From: Byssochlamys sp. IMV 00236
Lineage: Eukaryota > Ascomycota > Eurotiomycetes > Eurotiales > Thermoascaceae
NCBI GenBank assembly: GCA_001931875.2
Contig: MSJH02000143.1
Span: 1 to 42,529 of the forward strand
Length of the DNA stretch: 42,529 bases
Direction: 5' to 3'
In this document: positions 12,981 to 22,924 of the stretch, one piece after another
Position numbering within the stretch: position 1 is the stretch's first letter
Layout: the number at the start of each line of letters is the position of its first letter
Position numbers and translations under genes: made by a program
Notes under the pieces: model-generated
Told to the model about the DNA's origin: nothing
Databases searched by the model: none
What the model saw: only the letters and a program-made list of their open reading frames with translations

Positions 12981-13321
12981 TATTTATTAGTGGCCAACAC
13001 TACATTCACTAGAAAATGCACTCAAAAGTTGGCCAATGCTACGGTCGCTACCTATGCTGTCACTATACAACATCACATTACCAATACCTTTGCCTAATCT
13101 AAGGCTTGTCCAGTTCACTCTCTCTGATATAAAATACGATGTCATCATAATTACACGTGTTCTTGCATCTTTGTTGATAGACTGAAAATATGAAACTAGA
13201 ATAAACAACAACATTTCTTTTTTATCTCTTTCTTTCTTCTTTAAAAGATAAAATTCATATTCTACATCAAGGAACATGGAAAGACATCTGTTTACGAACA
13301 AGCTTAACCTTACGCTGCACA

Positions 13322-14198
13322 TTGAAAAGGTTTGTTGACGATATTACAGGTTGTGTCTGTAGTGGGTTTCCTAGTGCGCGTAGTATACACTTTTTTATAT
13401 GCACAAAAAAATTAGTTATTCATTTTTTCATGAATTTTTTCGTGCATGTAGTATTTCCCTTAAATACAGCCGATGTTCTGGATAAAATTATTACGTCGAT
13501 CCATCAATTGTAAGTCTTGAGTATAGCGTAAATTGCATGCTTATGACGTGTTTGACGTATTTTTAGGTGCCTGTCTTTACCCTTGGACACCAGTATGAGT
13601 AATATATCAGAAAGCGACTATTGCTCGCGATACTTAACCCCAGCTTTGCAACCGCTATTTGATGATGACGTGAAAAATACTCAGCTACGATGGTAAGCCA
13701 GTTTCTCTTCTAGCCTGGGACACAGTGAAGTGAAATCACATGCTGAATCTGACAACCATTATCATACGAACATGGACTTGCTGCGCCTGGGATATTTTTG
13801 CAAGGATTCGATTGACGAATACAAGTTATTGGCAAGCATTGGCATTCATGTGGTTGATCAGTCCTGAAGAAAAAAAGTGTCTTGATAGTTAATTCAATGT
13901 CTTAGGTCCTCTTCTGACATTTTACCTGATGGAGCTGATGGCCGATGGTTTGTACATAATGCAAGAGCTTAACACGGTACGAATGCCATTGTGTATCGAC
14001 GATATTCCTGCGTACCTTACGAGCCTCAGCAAAATCAAGAATGTCGTTCACCAGTTTTTCCGTCTTTGCACACAAGCCAAACCGCCAACAGCAATAATCC
14101 TTGGTAAATGAATGAAGGATAGTCCTACCACTGCACAATTCGACCGTGTCATTGAACAAACCGTCGACCGCAAACGACAAAATTACATCAAGCATTAA
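13322..14198 (+). pseudogene. Degenerate member of a probable Mucoromycota-specific protein family
   Basis: Several blocks in compatible frames look like pieces of one protein. Bases 13322-13509 end in TADVLDKIITSIHQL, then a GT-AG intron (13510-13566). The next block has SESDYCSRYLTPALQPLFDDD and stops after QLRW. A third block, in the same frame as the second, has GHSEVKSHAESDNHY and then MDLLRLGYFCKDSIDEYKL. After another break comes LTFYLMELMADGLYIMQELN (from about 13912). A frame continuing past a TGA at 14109-14111 ends at TAA 14196-14198 (FDRVIEQTVDRKRQNYIKH). I recall similar proteins with a DLLR(L/V)G-FCK-A(I/L)D motif as unnamed hypothetical proteins in Rhizopus and Mucor; function unknown. 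The in-frame stops and missing segments point to a pseudogene, although unusual introns could rescue part of it. Confidence 0.55.
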
Positions 14199-14300
14199 AA
14201 AATGATGATGACAATAAATACTAGTTGTTAAGCTCTTGGAAAGCTTGTGTGACATAAGAAGTAGGATGAACCAGAGGAAGGAACAGGGGCTAGTCATTTA

Positions 14301-14340
14301 GTATAAGCAACCATAAGCAACCATAAGTAACCATAAGTTG
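14301..14340. repeat. Tandem 10-bp repeats at the end of the Tc1-like relic
   Basis: Four copies of a 10-bp unit (CCATAAGCAA and close variants) lie in tandem. A 9-bp inverted repeat follows directly (14340-14348 with 14363-14371). The position just past the stop of the transposase fragment suggests subterminal transposase-binding repeats. Confidence 0.6.
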
Positions 14341-14403
14341 CTGATTGGCCAGTTGCTGTCGACCAATCAGCATACAATATTGTCCAATAGCCCGCGGCAG
14401 TTT

Positions 14404-14623
14404 TCAAGAACAGCCTTTTTTTTGAATCAAAGCTCTTGTTTGCTTCAATATTTGTCCAAACACTTGTGAGAATGCGAAATCACTTAACCTCAGGCTATTA
14501 GAAGCTTCATTGATCTGAGTCATCAATGTTTCCCTCTCGAAAAACTTGTTGCGTTTTACTTTACTTTTGACCACTGACCAGAATTGCTCAATTAGATTGA
14601 GTTCAGGAGAATAGGCCCGGATC
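14404..14623 (-). pseudogene. 3' fragment of a Tc1/IS630-type transposase
   Basis: Read on the minus strand, an open frame of about 70 codons has the final part of a DDE transposase: AYSPELNLIEQFWSVVKSKV (the YSPxLNPIE..W signature around the third catalytic acid), then a basic helical tail ending at TGA 14406-14404. A TAG lies in frame just upstream of the fragment, and the rest of the transposase is missing. The break is near 14625. With the tandem repeats at 14301-14340 this marks the 3' end of a truncated element. The usual Pro before AYSP and in NPIE is changed, in keeping with decay. Confidence 0.8.
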
Positions 14624-14848
14624 TATACGAGTAGTATGCCCTGTAGGAAGTTTTGATGGGAGTTTCAATAAAAATGTGTGTAGATATCTATATAAAGCTG
14701 TAGAAACCTGAGGATATCTGCATTTGAAAAGCATGGTTCAGCATATCCCCTATTGCTTTACAACTGTTATTACTTCGTACTCATTATGTAAAATAGCTCA
14801 AAACACAGTACGGTTTTATATATAAAATCATTTATAAAGAAAAAAGGC

Positions 14849-15963
14849 TTAATTTGCCTTCTTTGTCATCTTTCTTTTGGTAGTTTGCTTACCTACATTG
14901 AAATTGTGCGTTAGTTTCTCTGTATATTAATAAACTATTTGTTGCATACCTTTTCTAACAGTGCTTCTACGTCTCTTTCCTGTATTTGTCTTGCCTTGTT
15001 GTTCAAAGCGATCAGTAGTTTGGGAACATATAGTAACTGCAGCAACGGGGTTAACATCACTAAAATATTATATAAGCAACATTGTAAGATATTTATCTTG
15101 ATGTTGGTTGATGAACTTACCTTTCCCCACTGCTGTCGCTTTCTTCAGCAGACAAAGGCGGAGGGAACAAGCCTTGCTCTTCGGAAGCACTAGCATCATT
15201 TGCTTCTACAACTTTTTAAATGTACATGTTAGCCTTTTCCCTTTACTTATTGAGTATTGCAATTACCTTGCACACTACTTGGTGTGGCAGAAGACTTCTT
15301 TTCGTTACGAAGCCAATAGTAACGAAGCAGCAGTATAGCTCCCCAAGAACCAACACAAGCACGCAAAGGGACAAAAGGAGCCGCTGTTTGTTCAAGAAGC
15401 TCGATAGCTCTAAGCTTTCCTCGTGGATCCGCTGCCTTGAATGGCTTACCTGCCTCAATCTTGAATTCATCCTTGACTTGACGAATAATAGCCGGTAGTC
15501 TAAAGCGCTTGAGGTGTTCACGAGCAGTATTAAACGTCTTATCATCAATTGAACTGCCATATATGTCTTCCATAAGCTTTCTATAAAGATCCCATGAGAA
15601 TTGGCGTTTCCTACTCGAGTCCTCGTTACATGGGTGATCAATGATAGGCTTAGGGGACAAGTTATCTGCAAACAAGCCATAGACCGGGTTTTCTTGCTCT
15701 GTATGTTCTGGCCTGCTTACTTCAATTACACTAGAACGTGTGTCCTCAACTTGTGCTTTTAGTTGAGCGTTTTCCTTTCTCAACTCCTCAAGTTGTGCTT
15801 CGAGTCCTTGTTTAGAAATTCTCATCTCCCTCATTTCTTCTCTTAGATCAGCTATCTGACCAGATGCAGCTTTTATAGCATCCTTAATCTCATTCTGCGT
15901 TGAAATGACTGTAAGGATGAGTCTGTTGAGCATATCTTCACGAAGAAAACTTTCTTGGGACAT
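14849..15963 (-). CDS. Unknown coiled-coil protein with basic C-terminus, beside a dead transposase
   Basis: Four exons (15963-15267, 15211-15121, 15059-14950, 14892-14849) join in phase and give 313 residues with no stops. Residues ~10-75 form a heptad-rich coiled coil (for example QLEELRKENAQLKAQVED). Residues ~110-215 form a compact region with a basic helix (TAREHLKRFRLPAIIRQVKD) and a small hydrophobic stretch (GSWGAILLLRYYW). The tail is Ser/Glu-rich and then strongly basic (GKRRRSTVRKG, TTKRKMTKK), suggesting nuclear location and DNA binding. I do not recognise the family. It starts 101 bp after the stop of the Tnp2-like transposase relic, on the same strand, with a TATA-like sequence between. 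It could be the second (TnpA-like) gene of that element, or a host gene next to it. Confidence 0.7.
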
Positions 15964-16064
15964 TGCTGTTTTAGTGTTGTGGGGAGAATATATAAAAAGA
16001 TGGCTTTTTATTTAATTCGCGATTCTCTGTTATTCATATTCATATTAATTGGACAGCCACAAAG

Positions 16065-18212
16065 CTAAACAATTTCATCAGCATTGACTACTTTTATCCT
16101 GAGGGCAGCAGAAGAGGCCTTGTATAGCCAAATACAGTCTTTATTTATCTTTACATCAAATAATTTGGCGAGGGCCAGTAACCTTGAGCTTCCGTCAGGA
16201 AACGTGTATCTTAAATATGATATAACTTCGCCAAAATATGTGAGCTCTTTCATCGTAGTTTTTGGCTCATTTTGTCTGTTGGTGTTGACTTTAATGCATA
16301 GCTTAACAAATAAGATTGTTCTATTACCTTCTTTGTGGTTCATCGAACATCCAAACACAGCCTGGTTTGGACCCCACAGTCTACATTCAAAGTCGATAGT
16401 ACTTCTAGAATCAAGGTCAACGTGAACACCGAAGCCCTGATTTTCGAAGTATTTCTTTGAACGCAAAGCAATCAAAGCCCAAAATGTCAGCACTGTTTTC
16501 CAATTCTACACGGCTAATGGGTCCTCAGACCTCGTATTCGTTTTCTTCATTGTCACCTAGCATTGCCTCACTAGATTTTTTTTTACCTTCAGCTACAGTC
16601 ATACGTCCTACCCAATGCAGCGAAACAAGCTCAAGCAAAACATTTTCGCAGTTAGTAGCAGGATCTTTTCTTGATTTCATCCTTGAATTTTACTCTTGGA
16701 TTGTTCTCTCAATAGAAAAAGCAGCATAAGAAGACATCGGCCCCAAGTACAAGATCAGACCAGGGATGTGTAGTAAAAGATAATGGTTGATGTTAAAATC
16801 CGTGGCTGTAGTTTACCTGCATCGATAAGCTCTTTTAGCCAGAAACTCCATTCCGAAATTGCTGCACGTAACTCTAATATATCGCTCTTCTTGACCTCTT
16901 TTTGGCAAGCAAGGTTGGCCATTCTGGATATACACATGATCTTCTGCTGAATCCTTTTGTCGAGATAACAACCTGCAACTGTCGTTGGCAAACTGTGTCT
17001 CAAAAAATGAATCCAGTCCACCAAGCGGTTGTATCCACTCTCTATACTTTCAATTACGCTAGAGAAGGTGGTTAGAGTAAGCAGACGAGATACTCTCAGC
17101 AATGAACTGACTTGCTGAATATCCTTATTTCGCAATCTTAAGGGATGTGGGGATTGCTTGTTGAAAGCGGATGTATCAGTAGTGATCATGTTTGCTATTT
17201 ATGACCCAATGTTGCTACCAAATAAGTGCATCAAGTCCACAGGGAAGAAAAATGCACTATGGAAAAGTTTGAGATCAGTAAGTAACGTTGGAAGCTTTTG
17301 ACCTATGGCTTCGTTTGCTGTCTTAAACAAGCCTTTACTTCCAAAGGTGAAGCTGCTGTATGGGGAAAAAAAGCATTTCTGTTTTCGGTTCTTGCTGCTT
17401 TGATAATGCTGCATCTGCATCTGCGTAGGTAGACATGACCTGATTGACCAGCAAGCTTAGCACAAGCAGGGATGTCACCAGGCGCAAATAAAGGATGTGC
17501 ATTAACAATCATACTTAAACCTGACAGTCTAAAACCTTTCGATTGTAAAATCCCCTGCTCTTCCTTAATCGGCTTGATGAATGAAAAGCTTCTTGGGGAC
17601 TTTGGATCGGGAGCGATACATACTTGCAACACGTATAGTCTTGGGTAAGTTCAAAATAACCAGGTGAAAGATGATCATCGTATGTTTGCCATTTTTGAAG
17701 TCTTGGAATCCGTCACTACAAAGGCCAAGATAGAGGATAAGTCTATATTTTTTCTTGCTGTAAAACTTGGAAGCTAGCTTTTAATGCAGGATTATCGGTA
17801 ATGGGGTTGCTTAGCTTCGCTTTTACAGGCTCATCAACACTTTCATCTTGAAAAGAACGAATCTCAAAAGCCTCTTCTTCATAAGCATCGTACTCATACC
17901 AATTCAAGTCGCTGACCATTTCCTCAAATTCTCCTGTCTCATTTTCAGTTACTTCAGTTTCAGGCACATTGTCAATAGACATGTCACTATGTCGTCATCA
18001 TTCATGACACATTATCTGTCTACAGGATTGAAAGAGTCTTTTAGAATTAGATACAATTAAGTCTATAGTCAGTTTAAGCCTACCTCCATAGTTGTATTTG
18101 GATGTCAATAACCAAGACATTGACGCGACTGGTCTTCCGTCGTTAAAGGTTTATCAGAAGAGGAATCAATGCAATCCTCAGTCAGTTGCTTACTTTGAAT
18201 GGGGTTAGACAT
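16065..18212 (-). pseudogene. Degenerate Tnp2/EnSpm (CACTA-like) DNA transposase
   Basis: Pieces of one large transposase lie in order on the minus strand, broken by stops and frameshifts. The N-terminus MSNPIQSKQLTEDC starts at 18212. An acidic segment follows at 17982-17743. Then come CSDGFQDFKNGKHTM (17.70 kb, like the (D)GFQ-FK region of Tnp2), IAPDPKSPRSFSFIKPI, and HPLFAPGDIPACAKLAGQSG followed by a Cys-rich stretch (the A-KL-G--GH zinc region, 17.5 kb). Further on are FFFPVDLMHLFGSNIG (17.2 kb), NRLVDWIHFLRHSLPTTVAG (17.0 kb), HYLLLHIPGLILYLGPMSSY (16.75 kb, like the DUF4218 H-L-H-P segment) and a C-terminal block at 16493-16065. Frames change between several blocks and single stops interrupt others. 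I did not find terminal CACTA repeats or a target duplication. Confidence 0.82.
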
Positions 18213-18478
18213 ACGTTTTTACTGTGCCATACACGTTGTGAAAAGATTAATGTAAGCACAATAAGGAAGAATATGAAAGGATGAAAGGGAACTGATAGAA
18301 TCTTATAAACCTTTATGACTTTTCAGAATAATGACTATGGTGTATCAAACCAAATCAGACAATAGATTCATAGCACAATGAGTTATCCTACTTTTTGTTG
18401 TCCATAATGAACAACATTCAAAGCTATAGAAACATACGATTGTTGTTGTCGTGACTTTCTTTCTCTTTCTTTTTTTAT

Positions 18479-20831
18479 ATGAATCAGTATCGATCTCAAC
18501 TAGAAGATATAAATAAAGAAATAGACCATATAGATCATGTCATCAATACACTAAGAACAAAAAAGAATGCATTAATAGAAACAAAAAATCAATTACTAGA
18601 TAAAATAGCACAAACTGCCATCGTTGCAGATCAAACGTCCACTCTGTATGCCACTGAAGACTTTCCTTGGTCAACAAGACTGAAAGCATTAGCACAACAA
18701 CATTTTAACATTACTTCATTTCGTGCATTACAACTACCCATTCTTAATGCTGCACTAGAACAAAAACGCGATCTATTTGTGTTATTGCCGACTGGAGGTG
18801 GAAAATCACTTTGCTATCAGCTACCTGCTATCATGGATCAAACCGACGGCTTCACACTTGTCATTTCTCCACTTGTATCTCTTATTAAAGATCAGGTTTA
18901 TCATCTTCGGGAAGCAAATATACCTGCAGAATATTTAGTGGGCTCTTCATCCAAGGAACAAGTGTCACTTATTCAGTCAAGCATGTTTCCAAAAAAGAAA
19001 GGTCAACCTAGACCCCATCCATTTAAATTGTTATATGTCACACCTGAAAAAATCGCAAAGAGCAAACGATTTATGGCTGCTTTAAACAAAGCCTATGATG
19101 CTGATATGCTCACAAGGATTGTTGTAGATGAAGCTCACTGTTGTTCTCAGCAAGGACATGACTTTAGGTATACTTTACATATATATTTGTATGGTTTGAT
19201 TCACGCTTCTTTCATTCTAGACCAGACTATAAACAACTAAATATATTACGAGTAAATAACCAAAAAGATGACCACATTTTATATACAAGCATTCTATTTA
19301 TTTATTTACATTTAGACCGTGTTTCCCAAAACACGCATCATGGCACTCACAGCTACCTGTCCTTGGTCTGTCATGAAGGATGTCATGCGTATACTCAATA
19401 TGAAACAACCCCAAGTTCCAAATGGCACGCTTGTATTCAGCGCCCCACTTTTTAGTATGAACATTGGGATTATGCTAACAAAAAAAAAACTAAACTGTTT
19501 TTGTAGGACCAAACCTTATTTATCGTGTTGTACAAAAGCCGGATACAGCGGACGAAACGATCCGACACGTCACTCACTGGATAACTACCCATCATCCAGA
19601 TCAGTCTGGTATCATTTACTGTCTTAGCAAAAAGGATACAGAGACAGTGGCTCAGATGATTTATAAGGAGAGTAACGGAAGGATCAAATGCGGATCTTAC
19701 CATGCTGACATGGATGATGTAAATTTTTCGTTCACACGTACACAAGCTTGTTTTATAATAACTCAATTTATATAGGAAGACAAAGACTACATTCACCAAA
19801 AATGGAGAACAAAGGAAATACAAGTCGTCGTGGCTACCATCGCCTTTGGTATGGGTATCAACCACTTGGAAACAAGATTTGTCATCCATCATTGCCTATC
19901 AAAATCCATAGAAGGCTATTACCAAGAGAGCGGGCGTGCCGGAAGAGATGGTAAAAATGCCGAATGTATCATCTATTACAGCCCCTCCGATGGTATATAA
20001 ATAAATATATATATATGTATATATTTATATTTATATAATGTAACTATTGTTAGTGATGAGATTAAACCCTATGGTTGTGGGTGAAGTCAATGGACAACAT
20101 GCACGCAAGTATACGTTACAAGAAAAAAGAAAAAAAAAAAGAATAAGAGCTTATTGAAATTCAATAGTATATCAGATGGTGAAGTATGCTCAGGACTATA
20201 CTACTTGTCGCAAGATCCTATTTGAAAGGTACTTTGAGTTAGATGCCCAAGAAGGTGAAGGATTGGTGAACAATGTCACACCTGATCAACCATGTGGGAT
20301 TTGTGACAACTGCACTAGATCCAGAGATGAAATCGTCGTGGAAAACATCTCAACTGAAGCCAAAACCTTAATTACGATATGTGACATGCTGAAACAAGTG
20401 AATGAAAGGGTTACTATGAACAAGCTGGTCCAGATGATACAAGGTCGCGGATTAGGTATAATCAAGTCTCATATCATGAACCGTCCAGATATAGAAATTC
20501 CAATCCGTAGATTTACTGAATATGTACTATGCATTGTTTGAGCGCTTCCAAAAAACTTACACTTGTACATAATAGGATATTGAAAGAATTATCCATCACT
20601 TACTCTGTGAAGGTTACTTGGCTGAAGATATTGTATTCACTCCTTATACAACAATCACGTAAAGAATTTTGGCGTATTTGTTTGTTGTTTCTATTAATCA
20701 GTTTTAATAGTTATATCGTCAAGGGCTCCCTTGGTAACGAGTTGCTTAGAAACCCTCAGTTAGAGATCAAGCTTGAATTTATATCATCTAATCGTTACAA
20801 CAAGAAGCTCAAGGCTAACCCCAAACAATAA
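18479..20831 (+). CDS. RECQ1: RecQ-family DNA helicase, RECQ1 type
   Basis: The protein is a predicted ATP-dependent 3'-5' DNA helicase of replication-fork and recombination repair. Nine exons (18479-19167, 19221-19251, 19316-19454, 19507-19718, 19776-19992, 20054-20104, 20168-20523, 20576-20658, 20711-20831) give 632 residues, near the length of animal RECQ1. Residues 5-45 form the N-terminal coiled coil seen in RECQ1. EDFPWS introduces the core. Motifs seen are Walker A TGGGKS (105-110), DEAH (217-220), [26 protein letters not shown], and a zinc-binding C-G-I-C-D-N-C segment with an upstream Cys. Two things are odd. Residue 225 is Gln where the aromatic-rich loop (SQWGHDFR) has Trp. The intron at 20105-20167 begins GC, not GT; only this choice restores ALYQMVKYA. 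Confidence 0.93.
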
Positions 20832-21189
20832 GAATGCAGTTCCGGTGTCAGCAGATGATTTAATAGAAAAATGCTACGTAATACAAGGAGTGGGGAAGAG
20901 AAAGAGAAAAGAGGAAAAAAAATATAAAAAAAAAATAAAGTTTTAGGAGATAAATGTATTGTTGTTATGTATGATCAACCCAAACAACAACAACTACAGC
21001 TCCGAATACCTTCTGTTTCTTCTTTCTCTCTCTCTCTCTTTCTATATAAAGTCTTTTATTTCTTTTTTCTTTTTCTTTTCTTTCTTGCCTTCCCTCTCTT
21101 CATCGTGCCTTCCCTCTTTACTTTCTCTCCTCAGCCAACAAGAAAATTAATCTATTGCTTAAAAGCCTTTCCTTTTTTAAGATCCATCC
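20832..21189. other. Promoter/leader with long pyrimidine-rich tract
   Basis: This is the spacer between the RecQ stop and the next ATG. An A-rich stretch (about 20905-20940) is followed by a strongly CT-rich tract (about 21013-21140) on the coding strand. Such tracts are common just upstream of fungal start sites. I see no gene here. Confidence 0.5.
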
Positions 21190-22664
21190 ATGCTTGCTTC
21201 AGAGACAAGGCCAAAGCTAACCCTTCCTCAACAAAAACTCTCCCATTCTACCCCAGCTCCTCACTATTATGAAGAACCCTGTTCACCTGTGTCTACGACG
21301 ACCTCCTTTATATCCAACGTTTCTTGGATAGCTGAGAAGTCAGCAGCTGAACTTGGTGTCTTGCTTAAAAGTGCCTATAAATCATTACGCGAAAAAGAAA
21401 AAGGTATTCTAGAAAATATACTATAAACGGCATGAGCTGACATTTTGTCGCAGATCTTGTCCTAGTTGCAGAGATTGGCAAATCCTTACTCGAATACAAC
21501 CAGAACTTGAAATCAGACTATGATAAATTACTGCAAAATGCATCCAGCATGAACCAAGAGCAGCAAGAGATGCGATTGATATCCAGTAAAAAAACATATG
21601 ATAAAATTATTGAATCACTTGAGCATAAAAATGAAGAAATTCAATATATGCTTGAACAAACCAGACAGCGCTCAAAGATCACTCAACAGAACCATGAAAA
21701 GAACCAACGCAAACTTGAAGCAGAAATCGAAATCCTTCACCACAGCCTTGAGATCGCATCTCAAAAGATCCAAGAACTCGAAGAAGATCGTCTACTCAAT
21801 CAGGAACGAGCCAGCAGACAGCATCAACAAAAAATTGAGCAGCAACGAAAGGAAGATTTGATCTTATTGGAGGAATTGACGACGAAAATGGAAGAGTTAC
21901 ATAGAGAAAACAATTACCTTCAAAAATCAAAAAGGGCTGTTGAAGAAAAACTTGCTACAGCCCTCAAGGATCTTGAGCAATTACAACAAGAGTTTGAACA
22001 CTTTGAACTGACCCAGAATGGCTACATGTCGTTGCAAGAAGCCTTCCAGAGACAGACGGATCATGTCAAAGAGCTCAACGATCGTCTTGAAGAGCATAGA
22101 AATATTCTTGCTCGTTACCGTGATAAAGAACAATGGTTGACAGAGACACCAATTAGTCATGCAACATCTACAAGTAACTTGATGCATGAATTAGATACAG
22201 CCAAATGCCTACCCAAAAGTAATTCAGAGAATGACTTACCATCATATGCTTCTAAAATTTGTGATCTTGCCACTCTTACCGAACGCCATCTTACATCATT
22301 CTATAATGCACCAGCTGATTATGCATTCGATACTATTCTATCAACCATAGGCATTGATGACCGTGCATCTCTGCATGAAGCCGAAAAGCTGTTATGTTCT
22401 ATTAATACGGATGAGGCATCCCTCTTTGGTCCTGAAGGCTCAGGAACTGTCTATGCAGAACTCGACATTTACCCAACCCTCAAAGTACCTCAGCAAGTAC
22501 AAAAAGAAGAGCAAGAACAACCTAAAGGGTTAATTCACCGTATTCTCTTTCACATCCGTTACCTCTTTCGTTCCGTCTTCCGATGGTGTCGATTTGCGCT
22601 TATTTTAGCCACCGCGGTCTTTATTAATTTATGGAAAGGTCCTGACCTCATCTTGGACAAATAG
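21190..22664 (+). CDS. Tail-anchored coiled-coil protein with CC1-box-like motif (possible dynein adaptor)
   Basis: Exons 21190-21403 and 21454-22664 join in phase and give 474 residues. The first ~70 residues are Pro/Ser/Thr-rich. Directly after the splice come DLVLVAEIGKSLLEYNQNL (residues 72-90), which resembles the AAxxGxxLL CC1 box of BICD, TRAK/HAP1 and Spindly adaptors; that box binds dynein light intermediate chain. Here the first Ala of the box is Val. About 180 residues of near-continuous coiled coil follow, rich in Gln, Glu and Lys. A less structured region follows, then a short basic patch and one hydrophobic helix at ~452-466 (FALILATAVFINLW) near the C-terminus, with only about 8 residues beyond it. 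That suggests a tail-anchored protein with its coiled coil in the cytosol. The adaptor role is inference from the motif and architecture. Confidence 0.8.
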
Positions 22665-22852
22665 TCTCATTGCTAACCTTCCCCCCTCCCTCCTTTTTAC
22701 ATAACGCTCTATCTCCTTCTCCTTAAATGGTTCTTCTCCTCCTTCCCTCCCCCTCTTGTTTATATAATATGTGTATATGCTTCTTTCTATGGATCAACGT
22801 AAAACAATCTCTTTAAAAAACTCCCCTTTGTTTCTCGTGTACATTTTAGGTA

Positions 22853-22862
22853 AATAAATAAA
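22853..22862 (+). terminator. Overlapping AATAAA signals after the tail-anchored coiled-coil gene
   Basis: Two overlapping AATAAA hexamers lie about 190 nt after the stop at 22664, and the end of the next gene (minus strand) begins about 60 bp on. Confidence 0.4.
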
Positions 22863-22924
22863 AACTATTATTTTTTTCCCAACATGATATTTTGATTTGG
22901 GTAAAGAAAAGGTTTATTATGAGC

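Noticed and set aside
13400..13446. Imperfect inverted repeat of about 13 bp with A/T-rich arms
   Set aside because: Both arms are mostly homopolymer A or T, so pairing is expected by chance; no element ends or target duplication.
14627..18480. CACTA terminal repeats and 3-bp target duplication around the Tnp2 relic
   Set aside because: No matching inverted ends were found by eye on either side, so element limits are not claimed.
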